Of a DNA stretch of 64,000 bases, positions 52,919-61,126 are shown in pieces. The DNA comes from DASXUC01 sp036004445 (GTDB taxonomy: Bacteria; Sysuimicrobiota; Sysuimicrobiia; Sysuimicrobiales; Kaftiobacteriaceae). Below the pieces are notes generated by a model that was given only the letters and a program-made list of their open reading frames with translations, made no database searches and was not told the DNA's origin. The DNA lies in the NCBI GenBank assembly GCA_036004445.1, contig DASYRL010000012.1, forward strand, positions 1 to 64,000, in the 5' to 3' direction. Position 1 is the first letter of the stretch, and each line of letters starts with the position of its first letter. A program made the translations under genes and the position numbers.

Positions 52919-53620
52919 GTGGCGTTTCTGCGCGGTATTCTCGACGTCCTCTTCCCGCCCGCCTGCCAGGTGTGCCGCACTCCGGGACAGGACGTCCTGT
53001 GCCGGATCTGTATGGAGCGTATCCGGCTCATCCGTGCGCCGGTCTGCGAGCGCTGCGGGAAGCCGCTGCGCGGCCCACCCGATCTCATCTTTACCTGCCT
53101 AAAGTGCCAGGGCAGGCGCCTGTCCTTCAGACGGGCGCGCGCGGCCGGCATCTACGATGGCGCGATGCGCGAGGCGATCCACGCGCTGAAATTCGCTGGA
53201 CGGAGCGCGCTCGCCGGTCCGCTCGGCGCGGTGATGGCCGAATCGGCCACCCAGTGGCGCGCGGATCCACCGGAGGCCATCGTGCCCGTCCCGCTGCACG
53301 CGGTGCGGCGTCGGGAACGGGGATTCAACCAGGCGGAGCTGCTGGCGCAGCCGGTCGCCGAGGCGCTGAGCCGGCCGCTCACGCCGGGTGCGCTGACGCG
53401 AGTCCGGCCGACCGATGCGCAGAGCGGGCTTGACGCGGACGAGCGCCGGCGGAACGTGCGCCGGGCGTTTGCGGCCGGCGTGCCTCTCGACGGAGGGATC
53501 TTGCTCATCGACGACGTGTTCTCGACGGGCTGCACGGTCAACGAGTGCGCCAGGGCGCTCCGTGCCGCCGGCGCCGGGTACGTCGACGTGCTGACCCTGG
53601 CACACGCCGTGCTGGAATAG
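52919..53620 (+). CDS. ComF-family phosphoribosyltransferase-like protein
   Basis: A 233-residue ComF-like protein. The N-terminal zinc finger shows CQVCRTPGQDVLCRICMERI and CERCGKPL with CLKC, and the C-terminal PRTase-like domain shows ERGFNQAELLAQPVAEAL, ILLIDDVFSTGCTVNECARA (the PRPP-binding loop) and YVDVLTLAHAVL. ComF assists DNA uptake in transformable bacteria, but the family is widespread without competence. It starts at GTG 52919. Confidence 0.9.
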   Translation: MAFLRGILDVLFPPACQVCRTPGQDVLCRICMERIRLIRAPVCERCGKPLRGPPDLIFTCLKCQGRRLSFRRARAAGIYDGAMREAIHALKFAGRSALAGPLGAVMAESATQWRADPPEAIVPVPLHAVRRRERGFNQAELLAQPVAEALSRPLTPGALTRVRPTDAQSGLDADERRRNVRRAFAAGVPLDGGILLIDDVFSTGCTVNECARALRAAGAGYVDVLTLAHAVLE

Positions 53621-53649
53621 CCAGAGCGCCGGCCGGGCCGGCGCTCTGG
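53621..53649. terminator. Perfect inverted repeat between convergent comF and subtilase genes
   Basis: CCAGAGCGCCGGCC (53621-53634) and GGCCGGCGCTCTGG (53636-53649) are perfect 14-bp reverse complements around one base. It lies directly after the comF stop and 26 bp before the end of the opposing gene. No T-run is present, so it may act as a bidirectional, factor-dependent barrier. Confidence 0.65.
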
Positions 53650-53675
53650 GAGCTGTCGCGCCACGTGCGGAGGCG

Positions 53676-55919
53676 CTACGGCGCGCCGACGTACAGCCAG
53701 AACGGGATCCGCAGCGTGGTCGTGCCCTTCAATGTCAGCTGGCCTTCGTACTGGCCCAGGGCCGTGGGTCCGGCTTCGGCCGTGACGTTGAGGATGAGCG
53801 TGGACCCCGCGCCGAGGGTCACCGACTTCGTGCTCAGGCGGATCTTCACGTCCGACGTGGCCGAGCCGTCGGGGCGCTCCGGTCCTTTGACGTCTACCGT
53901 CCAGCTGCCACCGCCGCTCACTCCCACGATGAGCACGGCGCGGACCCGGCTGCTCGACGGGGTGACGGAGCCGAAGTTGATGCTCGATGGATCGAACGTC
54001 GCCCGCGGGTTGCGCGCCAGCGCCAGGTCGATGCGCCCGGCGCCGCGGACCATGACGCTGGTCTCCACCGTCCCACTGACGTGATCCCAGACCGGCTTCT
54101 TGGCCGTGCTCATCAGCGCCGACTTGATCTGCTGGGGCGACCACGTCGGGAACTTCGCGCGCAACAGCGCCGCCGCTCCGGCCACGTGCGGCGACGCCAT
54201 GCTCGTTCCCTGGAAGAAGGCGAACAGGCCCGGGCCGTTGATGGAGGACAGCACGTTGACCCCCGGGGCCGTCACGTCGGGCTTAATGTGGTTGTCGAAG
54301 GTCGTCGGTCCGCGCGAGCTGAAGCCGGCAATGATGTCGGCGTTCTTGGTCACGAACTCGGCGAAGTCGGGATCGATCCGCGCCGCGGCGGTCCCGGGAT
54401 GTCCTTGATACCAGTCGCGCATACCGATCCCGCTCTCGTTGCTGACCATCACCGCGGGGATCGTGGGCTTCGGGTCGGTGGCGTCGTGGGCCATGCCCAC
54501 GGGATCGCCGGCGACGTTGTTGAAGATGAGCACCCCGATCGCGCCGGCGTTCTGCGCGTTGCGCACCTTGGTGGTGAACGTGCAGCTGCCGCGGCTGATT
54601 AGCGCGAGTTTGCCGGTCAGCGGCGTGCCGGCGACCGCGTCGCAGGCCAGGTCGTTTCCCGCGATGGCGCCCCACCACACGTAGAGCGCCGCGGTCGTCG
54701 ACGTGAACACGCTGAAGTCGCCCGTCGCGGCCCCGACGTTCTGCAGCTTCGACGGGACGCCGCTGGGGGCGGTGACGTCGACCGGCTGGCCCACGAAGTG
54801 CGGATTCGTGCTGGCCCCGGCGGTAATGGCCTTCTCGGCATTCCCCGGCGACGACACGGTGCCGGCTCCGGGACCCGAGTTCCCCGCGGCCACCGCGACG
54901 ATCACCCCCGCGTCGACGGCCGTGTTGGTGGCGATCACGATGGGATCGAGGTTGGTCGGGGTGAGGATGGTGCCGCCCAGGCTCATGTTGAGCACGTCCA
55001 TCCCGTCGGCCACGGCGTCGTCGATGGCGTCCACGATCTGGGCGTCGCTGGACGACTCCGCGCCGTCGGGAAACACGTTATAGTTGCCCAGGTACGCGCG
55101 CGGGGCCAGCCCGGTCAGCGAGAACATCACGCCGTTGACCTTCGCGCTCGTGCTGCTGTTGCCGGCCACAGTTCCGGCGACGTGGCTGCCGTGGCCGATC
55201 GTGTCCCTCGCGCTGTCCGCAAACCCGGCATCCGGATACGACCGGGCGACGATGACCTTCTTGTTCACGTAGGCCAGGTTGCCGGTGGTGTCGGTCTTCG
55301 GGTAGCCGACCGGGTTAGTGTACCCCGCGTCTTTGAAGAAGTTGTTGCGGATGTCGATGCCGGTGTCGATGATCCCCACCATGACACCGCCGCCGCCCCG
55401 GCTGGCCCCGGTGAGATCGGAGCGCAGGGCTGCGGCGCCGATCAGGGGGTTGCTCACGTTCATCAGCGGATGGAACCGCCGGCTGATCGTGACGCTGCGG
55501 ACGCCGGCCAGCCGCTGTACGACGGGGATTCCCCGGCCGCTCAGGACGACGGCCATGCCATTAAACACGATGGAGAACCGCTCCGCCACCTGCGCGTCGG
55601 GCACCGCGCTGCGCAGGCTCGTGACAAAGGTGGTCTGCCGGTCCCCGAGCGTCTGCTGATACGACTGTGCCGCGGCCGATGCGGCGTCGACCCGCGCGCC
55701 GGCGGCCGGACGGAACCGCGCCGCGACGGGCGGGTCGGTCAGCTGCACGATGATCTTGACGCGATCGGATGATGCGGCCGCCTGAGCCAGGGCCGCGGCG
55801 TTGTTGATGACGCCCGTCTGAGCGGCCGGGACGTCGAAGGCGGGACCGCCGGCGGTAGCCGACCCTCCCGCCAGTGCGACGATGAGACCAAGCGCGAGCC
55901 ACGCACGCCTTCCTCCCAT
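53676..55919 (-). CDS. Secreted subtilisin-like (S8) serine protease with PA domain
   Basis: A 747-residue exported protease. A signal peptide (AWLALGLIVALAGGSATAGG) precedes an I9-like pro-domain (VKIIVQLTDPPVAARFRPAA to GVRSVTISRRFHPLM). The catalytic triad is in GIIDTGIDIRNNFF (Asp), TIGHGSHVAGTVAGNSS (His) and FFQGTSMASPHVAGAAALLR (Ser). A PA domain sits between (GKLALISRGSCTFTTKVRNA, then IGVLIFNNVAGDPVGMAHD). A C-terminal fibronectin-like region (ATFDPSSINFGSVTPSSSRV) ends the chain. ATG 55919 is the start, immediately before the signal peptide and with a GGGGGCGGAG-type site upstream. Confidence 0.95.
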   Translation of the reverse strand: MGGRRAWLALGLIVALAGGSATAGGPAFDVPAAQTGVINNAAALAQAAASSDRVKIIVQLTDPPVAARFRPAAGARVDAASAAAQSYQQTLGDRQTTFVTSLRSAVPDAQVAERFSIVFNGMAVVLSGRGIPVVQRLAGVRSVTISRRFHPLMNVSNPLIGAAALRSDLTGASRGGGGVMVGIIDTGIDIRNNFFKDAGYTNPVGYPKTDTTGNLAYVNKKVIVARSYPDAGFADSARDTIGHGSHVAGTVAGNSSTSAKVNGVMFSLTGLAPRAYLGNYNVFPDGAESSSDAQIVDAIDDAVADGMDVLNMSLGGTILTPTNLDPIVIATNTAVDAGVIVAVAAGNSGPGAGTVSSPGNAEKAITAGASTNPHFVGQPVDVTAPSGVPSKLQNVGAATGDFSVFTSTTAALYVWWGAIAGNDLACDAVAGTPLTGKLALISRGSCTFTTKVRNAQNAGAIGVLIFNNVAGDPVGMAHDATDPKPTIPAVMVSNESGIGMRDWYQGHPGTAAARIDPDFAEFVTKNADIIAGFSSRGPTTFDNHIKPDVTAPGVNVLSSINGPGLFAFFQGTSMASPHVAGAAALLRAKFPTWSPQQIKSALMSTAKKPVWDHVSGTVETSVMVRGAGRIDLALARNPRATFDPSSINFGSVTPSSSRVRAVLIVGVSGGGSWTVDVKGPERPDGSATSDVKIRLSTKSVTLGAGSTLILNVTAEAGPTALGQYEGQLTLKGTTTLRIPFWLYVGAP

Positions 55920-56018
55920 GGTTTCTCCGCCCCCTTCTATCGCTGTGTGGTCGTGGCCAGGAAAGTGACGGCTCACCCGCTGCGGGTGGGCGCCGGCGGA
56001 TATTTACCCAGGTTTCTG

Positions 56019-56987
56019 CTACACGGATGGAACGCGGGGGGAGCGCGCGACGCCGGGCGGGAGGTCGAGGGCCGTGAGCAGTCCGGGCGCGGCGGCCGGC
56101 AGCCGGGGGATCGTGTTGGCGACGATCGCGCACGTGGCGAGATCCCCCTGCACGCCGCCGGCGATCACCGCGTGGACGGGAGGCGCCCCGGCGATCCGGA
56201 TCTCATCGCGAGGATCGTCCATTCCGATAGCCATGGTGAGGTCGAGGACAATCGAGCCTGAGCGGCATACCTGATGCAGGCCGCGCACGGCGCCGTCGGA
56301 GCCGATGACGGGAGCGATGGATTCTTCGATCGCCTGCGGCGCCCAGCCCAGCGCCGCGGCGATCATCGCCGCCGACTCCGGGAGTCCGACGTGGGCGATG
56401 CGGCCGGCCGCCACGCCGGCGGCAAATTCCTCCGCCGTCAGCCCTGCGCCGACCTTGCGCTGCAGGGGAAGGCGGCGCCGCCCAGCGTCGACCACCCGCG
56501 TCACCGTGATGCCCGTCACCTCGCGGCACGGCATCGTCAGGATGACCGGAAGCAGGTCCATGATGAAGCCGGGGTTCACCCCGGTGCCCAGTACTCTCGC
56601 CCCGTGTGTGCGCGCCGCAGCGTCGAGCCGGGCGGCGTCCTGCGGATGAGCCGACCACGGGAACGACAGCTCCTCGCAGGTGGAGATGACGTTCCATCCC
56701 GCCCCCAGGAGAGGCAGCAACTGCGGAAGGACCGCTTGAAGATGGGATTGGGTGGAGTGAATCACGACGTCGATCCCGGCGTCGCGCATGTCGGCGATGG
56801 CGGGCACGACGGCAAGATTGGCGGGGGCCGCGGGCAGCAGGTCGCGCAGCGGACGCCCGGCTTTCGCGGGATCCGAGTCGACCGCGCCGACGACCTCGTA
56901 GCCGCGCTGCAGCACGATGTCGGCAATGCCCAGACCGATCGGACCAAGGCCGTAGAGGAGAATGCGCAGAGGCGGCACGCCCATCAT
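56019..56987 (-). CDS. NAD(P)-dependent dehydrogenase like 2,4-diaminopentanoate dehydrogenase
   Basis: A 322-residue protein with a dihydrodipicolinate-reductase-like Rossmann domain (RILLYGLGPIGLGIADIVLQ, then YEVVGAVDSDPAKAGRPLRD) and a segment VVIHSTQSHLQAVLPQLLPL followed by WNVISTCEELSFPWSAHPQD that recalls 2,4-diaminopentanoate dehydrogenase. GTGVNPGFIMDLLPVILTM is a further family feature. 2,4-diaminopentanoate dehydrogenase acts in oxidative ornithine fermentation; the adjacent carbamate kinase and aminotransferase also concern amino-nitrogen breakdown. The substrate is inferred. ATG 56987 or 56984 is the start. Confidence 0.75.
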   Translation of the reverse strand: MMGVPPLRILLYGLGPIGLGIADIVLQRGYEVVGAVDSDPAKAGRPLRDLLPAAPANLAVVPAIADMRDAGIDVVIHSTQSHLQAVLPQLLPLLGAGWNVISTCEELSFPWSAHPQDAARLDAAARTHGARVLGTGVNPGFIMDLLPVILTMPCREVTGITVTRVVDAGRRRLPLQRKVGAGLTAEEFAAGVAAGRIAHVGLPESAAMIAAALGWAPQAIEESIAPVIGSDGAVRGLHQVCRSGSIVLDLTMAIGMDDPRDEIRIAGAPPVHAVIAGGVQGDLATCAIVANTIPRLPAAAPGLLTALDLPPGVARSPRVPSV

Positions 56988-57083
56988 TGTACGGCTCCGG
57001 GACCGGGCTGCCAATCGGACGGGGACCGGAGGGTTTGCCGCGGCGCGCCCAGAAGCCCCAGACACTTTAAGGGGAGGGATCGC

Positions 57084-58025
57084 ATGCCGGTCGCGGTGGT
57101 CGCCATCGGCGGCAACTCGCTGATCAGAGATGAATCAAATCCTGACGTGCGGGGCGAGATCGAGGCCCTGCGCGAGACCTGCCGCCACCTGGGAGCGATG
57201 CTCAGCCAGGGATGGGATATCGTCCTCACCCACGGGAACGGGCCGCAGGTGGGCTTCAACCTGCTCCGGTCCGAGCTCGCCGCCGCCGTAGCCCCGCCGC
57301 TGCCGCTGGACGTGCTGGGCGCCCAGACCCAGGGATCGATCGGCTACCTCATCCAGCAAATCCTCGGCAACGAGCTGCGCAGCCGGGACATCCGCAAGCG
57401 CGTGGTCACCGTCGTCACCCAGACCCTGGTCGATCGCGGCGATCCGGCGTTCCACCGGCCGACCAAGCCGGTGGGGCCATTCTATGAGCCCGACGAGGCC
57501 GAGCGGCTGCGGGCCGCCCGCCAGTGGGAGATGATCGAAGACGCGGGACGGGGCTGGCGTCGCGTGGTGCCGTCGCCGATGCCGCTGGAGATCGTCGAGC
57601 GGCTGGTCATCAAGGGCCTGGTGTTTCAATCGATCGTGGTCATCGCCGCGGGTGGCGGGGGCATTCCGGTAGTGCGGCGGTCCGACGGAGCGCTGGAAGG
57701 CGTCGAAGCCGTCATCGACAAAGATCTCGCCACGTCGCTGCTGGCGCAGGCGATCGGCGCGGACCTCCTGCTCATTTCGACCGCGGTCGAGCGCGTGGCT
57801 CTCAACTACGGGACACCCGAGCAGCAGGACCTCGCACGCATGACCGTGGATGAGGCCAAGCGGTACCTCAGCGGGGGACACTTCCTGCCGGGCAGCATGG
57901 GACCGAAGGTGCTGGCATCGCTGCGCTTTGTGGAGGCGACCGGTGCGGAAGCGCTGATCACTTCCCCCGAGGCGATCGAGCGAGCACTCGCCGGGCGCAC
58001 CGGGACGCGCATCCTCCCCCGGTAA
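57084..58025 (+). CDS. arcC: Carbamate kinase
   Basis: A 313-residue carbamate kinase that transfers phosphate from carbamoyl phosphate to ADP, yielding ATP, ammonia and CO2. AVVAIGGNSLIRDE at the N-terminus, DIVLTHGNGPQVGFNLLRSE, TQGSIGYLIQQILGNEL, VVPSPMPLEIVERLVIKGLV, VIAAGGGGIPVVRR and the ATP/Mg segment EAVIDKDLATSLLAQAIGAD are all conserved. ATG 57084 has GGGGAGGG upstream. No arginine deiminase or ornithine carbamoyltransferase is in the window. Confidence 0.95.
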   Translation: MPVAVVAIGGNSLIRDESNPDVRGEIEALRETCRHLGAMLSQGWDIVLTHGNGPQVGFNLLRSELAAAVAPPLPLDVLGAQTQGSIGYLIQQILGNELRSRDIRKRVVTVVTQTLVDRGDPAFHRPTKPVGPFYEPDEAERLRAARQWEMIEDAGRGWRRVVPSPMPLEIVERLVIKGLVFQSIVVIAAGGGGIPVVRRSDGALEGVEAVIDKDLATSLLAQAIGADLLLISTAVERVALNYGTPEQQDLARMTVDEAKRYLSGGHFLPGSMGPKVLASLRFVEATGAEALITSPEAIERALAGRTGTRILPR

Positions 58026-58094
58026 TCTACGGCGTCCAGCCGATGACCCGGCGGGCGTTGGCTGGTACCCTATAAAGGACTCTGGGCGAAGGAG

Positions 58095-59294
58095 ATGACT
58101 CCCGTGAGCGATCTGATACTGGCCGACCGCATGGCCGGCCTGGGCACGGAAACTGCGTTCGAGGTGCTCGCCAGAGCCCGCGAATTGGAGCGGCAGGGCA
58201 GGTCGGTCGTGCACCTGGAGATCGGCGAGCCCGACTTCGACACTCCCGAGCACATCAAAGAGGCGGCCGTGAAGGCCCTGGCGGATGGGTACACGCACTA
58301 TACGCCTTCCGCCGGCCTGCACGAGGCTCGGGAAGCCGTTGCCGAGCACGTCGCGGTCACTCGCGGCATCCGCGTGGATCCCTCGGAGGTCGTGATCACT
58401 CCCGGCAGCAAGCCGATCATGTTCTTTGCCATCCTCGCACTGGTCAATCCCGGCGACGAAGTCATCTATCCTGATCCGGGCTACCCGATCTACGAATCGG
58501 TTGCCCGCTTCGTCGGCGGCGTCCCTCGGCCGCTGTCGCTGCGCGAGGAGCGTGGGTTCCGCGTCGACCCCGACGAACTCGCCGCCTTGGTCACGCCGAA
58601 GACCCGCCTGGTTATTCTGAACTCTCCGCACAACCCGTGCGGGTCGGTCCTCACCCGCGAGGACCTGACGGCGATTGCCGGTGCGCTGGCGCGGTCGAAC
58701 GCCTACGTCCTCGCGGACGAAATCTACTGGCAGATTACCTACGACGCCGAGCACACCAGCCTCGCCGCGCTGCCTGGCATGCAGGAGCGCACGATCATCC
58801 TCGACGGGTTTTCCAAGGCGTACGCGATGACGGGATGGCGGCTGGGGTACGGCGTGATGCGCCGGGACCTGGCCGCGAAGATGGCGCAGCTGATGGTCAA
58901 CACGGCATCATGCGCGGCGGCGTTCACTCAGATGGCCGGGATCGCCGCGCTGCGCGGGCCGAAGGAGCCGGTGCGGGCGATGGTGGCGGAATTCCGCCGG
59001 CGCCGCGACGTTATCGTCGACGGTCTCAATGCCATCGAGGGCGTCTCCTGCACGCGGCCCCACGGAGCGTTCTATGCGTTTCCGAACGTGGCGCGCCTCG
59101 ACGCCGACAGCAAGCGGCTGGCCGATTTTCTCCTCACCGACGCCGGGGTGGCCTGTCTGTCGGGGACGGCGTTCGGACGACACGGGCAGGGTTTCCTGCG
59201 CTTCTCATACGCCAACAGCGTCGAGCAGATTCAGGAGGCGCTGCGTCGCGTGGCCGAGGCACTCAAGCGCTATCCCGCGCCTGCCCGATCGTGA
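58095..59294 (+). CDS. PLP-dependent class I/II aminotransferase (aspartate-aminotransferase-like)
   Basis: A 399-residue aminotransferase. VVHLEIGEPDFDTPEHIKEA and YTPSAGLHEAREAVAEHV form the substrate and cofactor entry. LNSPHNPCGSVLTREDLTAI supplies the family NPxG motif. The PLP Lys is in ILDGFSKAYAMTGWRLGYGV, and FLRFSYANSVEQIQEAL carries the carboxylate-binding Arg region. The GTGA of the stop codon is the first unit of the family B repeat. The amino donor cannot be determined. Confidence 0.92.
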   Translation: MTPVSDLILADRMAGLGTETAFEVLARARELERQGRSVVHLEIGEPDFDTPEHIKEAAVKALADGYTHYTPSAGLHEAREAVAEHVAVTRGIRVDPSEVVITPGSKPIMFFAILALVNPGDEVIYPDPGYPIYESVARFVGGVPRPLSLREERGFRVDPDELAALVTPKTRLVILNSPHNPCGSVLTREDLTAIAGALARSNAYVLADEIYWQITYDAEHTSLAALPGMQERTIILDGFSKAYAMTGWRLGYGVMRRDLAAKMAQLMVNTASCAAAFTQMAGIAALRGPKEPVRAMVAEFRRRRDVIVDGLNAIEGVSCTRPHGAFYAFPNVARLDADSKRLADFLLTDAGVACLSGTAFGRHGQGFLRFSYANSVEQIQEALRRVAEALKRYPAPARS

Positions 59295-59362
59295 CTCGTG
59301 ACTCGTGACTCGACATGCTCGAGGTGTAGTGGCTAGTCACTAGTCACGAGTCACTAGTCACG
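59291..59362. repeat. Inverted tandem array, family B, copy 2
   Basis: The left arm GTGACTCGTGACTCGTGACT CG (59291-59312) and the right arm CTAGTCACTAGTCACGAGTC ACTAGTCACG match as reverse complements at 21 of 23 positions from 59290. The left arm contains the aminotransferase TGA stop, and the right arm the CTA that is the lipoprotein's TAG stop. Confidence 0.82.
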
Positions 59363-59887
59363 CAGTGTTCCGGGTCTAAAGGTCCGCACGACTTCATCGC
59401 ACTGCTTTTGTCCATCGCGCCATTTATCGAAGGGTTTGGCGCAGACGAGGACGTAGGTCTTCGCGGCTCCTGAAACGGCCACCCCGACCGACGCCCACTC
59501 GACGCCTCCGGAGCTCCCTGTCACCTCGAACTTGTCCCACCGCGCGTCGGGACTGCTCCGCGGATCCTGCTGAAAGCCCGAGACCCCGTGAATGGTCAGC
59601 TCGGAGAAGACCAGGCGGCGCACGCCCGATTCATCCAGCGGTCCGCTGACGTCGGTCACGAAGACCGCGATGAATTCACTCGACGCGTCGGGTACGGGCG
59701 TCCCCGGCGGGACGAAGCGAATGCGCCCGCCGCCGCCGTCCGACCTGGTCCACTCAGGCGGCGTCCGCACCGCGAATCCCGTGGCCTCGTCGCGTTGTTC
59801 GGTGAGCGGCGTCTCCTGACGCGGCTGACACCCTGTGAGGAGGAGCGCCCAGAGCAGTACGACGGCGGCGGTCGATCCGCGTCTCAT
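59354..59887 (-). CDS. Putative lipoprotein
   Basis: A 177-residue protein with a lipobox signal (STAAVVLLWALLLTGCQPRQ). The mature part (TGFAVRTPPEWTRSDGGGGR, then FIAVFVTDVSGPLDESGVRR, and VGVAVSGAAKTYVLVCAKPF) resembles small PsbP-like lipoproteins, but I cannot name the family. Its last codons lie in the family B repeat. It is divergent from the alcohol dehydrogenase. Confidence 0.8.
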   Translation of the reverse strand: MRRGSTAAVVLLWALLLTGCQPRQETPLTEQRDEATGFAVRTPPEWTRSDGGGGRIRFVPPGTPVPDASSEFIAVFVTDVSGPLDESGVRRLVFSELTIHGVSGFQQDPRSSPDARWDKFEVTGSSGGVEWASVGVAVSGAAKTYVLVCAKPFDKWRDGQKQCDEVVRTFRPGTLRD

Positions 59888-60012
59888 GTTGGGTCGAATT
59901 CGTGCACCCCCGCTGCGGTCCTGGGTCCGCGTGTATCTAGCCTCGAAGAGCTCAGCATCGGCAACGTCGCATGCGCAGGACCGGCTTCGCCGAGTCCGAG
60001 CATCACACGCGA

Positions 60013-60076
60013 AGGAAAGCAGGGAAACGCGGGGAGGGGGAGGTTCGGAAGGGGGAGGGAATCGCTCTCCCCCTTC
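60013..60076. repeat. Purine-rich inverted repeat upstream of the alcohol dehydrogenase
   Basis: GGAAAGCAGGGAAACGCGGG (from 60013) resembles the family D unit at 29227. It is followed by the hairpin GAAGGGGGAG (60048-60057) with CTCCCCCTTC (60067-60076). The whole 237-bp divergent gap between 59888 and 60124 holds nothing else that I recognise beyond the promoters it must contain. Confidence 0.5.
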
Positions 60077-60124
60077 GAGTGGCACAGAGGGCCGGTCGCG
60101 CGTGCCGGGGAAGTGCACACATCG

Positions 60125-61126
60125 ATGCAGGGAATGGTTCTTTACCATCCCGGGCCGGGTTCCGGCGCACAGTTGCGCATGGAACGTCTGCCCGATCCAA
60201 CTCCCGGGGCCGGCGAAATCGCGCTGCGAGTCACGCGGTGTGCTGTCTGCCATACCGACCTCCACATCATCTCGGGCGACCTCCCGCCGCACAAAGCGCC
60301 GTTGGTCCCCGGTCACCAGATCGTGGGCATCGTCGAACGCGTGGGCCCCGGCGTGACCCGCTTCGTTCCCGGCGATCGCGTGGGGATCGGGTGGCTGTAC
60401 GATGCCTGCGGGCGGTGCGATGCGTGCCGGAGCAGACACGAGAATCTCTGCGCGCAGGCGAGGTTCACCGGATACGACGTCGATGGCGGCTATGCCCAGT
60501 TCGCGCTGGCGAACGCGGACTTCGCCTACCGGATCCCCGGGCAATTCACCGATACCGACGCCGCGCCGTTGCTGTGCGCGGGAGTGATTGGCTATCGGGC
60601 GTTGCGGCTCTCGGGGATCGAGCCAGGCCAGCGCCTCGGGCTGTTCGGTTTCGGCGCGTCCGCGCATCTCGTCATCCAGGTCGCCCGGTATTGGAGATGC
60701 GAGACGTACGTCTTCACCCGCAGCAAGGAACATCGCGAACTCGGCCGGGCTCTGGGTGCGGTCTGGGCCGGCGGTGCCGAAGATGCCGCGCCCGCGCGGG
60801 TGCACGCGGCCATCGTGTTCGCTCCCTCCGGCGCCGTCGTCGTGCAGGCCCTGGGACATCTGGAGCGCGGGGGGACCGTCGCCATCAACGCGATCCACCT
60901 CGATCGGATCCCGGCGTTCGACTATGACCGGCTGTACTGGGAGCGCAGCCTGCGCAGCGTCAGCAACATCACGCGGGCCGACGCGGAGGAGTTCCTGGCG
61001 CTCGCGGGCAGAATTCCGGTGCAGACCGCCGCCACGCTCTTTCCGCTCGCTGAGGCGAACACGGCGCTGGCGGCGCTCCGCGCCAGCCGCGTGACGGGTG
61101 CCGCCGTGCTGGATACGGAGGCGTGA
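60125..61126 (+). CDS. Zinc-dependent alcohol dehydrogenase (AdhP-like)
   Basis: A 333-residue medium-chain alcohol dehydrogenase. The catalytic-zinc residues are in RCAVCHTDLHIISGDLPP and PLVPGHQIVGIVERVG, and the four-Cys structural zinc site is intact (ACGRCDACRSRHENLCAQAR). The Rossmann segment LGLFGFGASAHLVIQVARYW binds NAD(P), with a GFGASAH instead of GxGGLG-type loop. ATG 60125 is the likely start; ATG 60134 is an alternative. The stop overlaps the glycosyltransferase start by one base. Confidence 0.92.
   Translation: MQGMVLYHPGPGSGAQLRMERLPDPTPGAGEIALRVTRCAVCHTDLHIISGDLPPHKAPLVPGHQIVGIVERVGPGVTRFVPGDRVGIGWLYDACGRCDACRSRHENLCAQARFTGYDVDGGYAQFALANADFAYRIPGQFTDTDAAPLLCAGVIGYRALRLSGIEPGQRLGLFGFGASAHLVIQVARYWRCETYVFTRSKEHRELGRALGAVWAGGAEDAAPARVHAAIVFAPSGAVVVQALGHLERGGTVAINAIHLDRIPAFDYDRLYWERSLRSVSNITRADAEEFLALAGRIPVQTAATLFPLAEANTALAALRASRVTGAAVLDTEA

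Noticed and set aside
52919..53620. Competence operon
   Set aside because: Only comF is present; the family is widespread outside competent bacteria.
53621..53649. Recombination or attachment site
   Set aside because: A perfect inverted repeat between convergent gene ends is better explained as a bidirectional terminator; no integrase is nearby.
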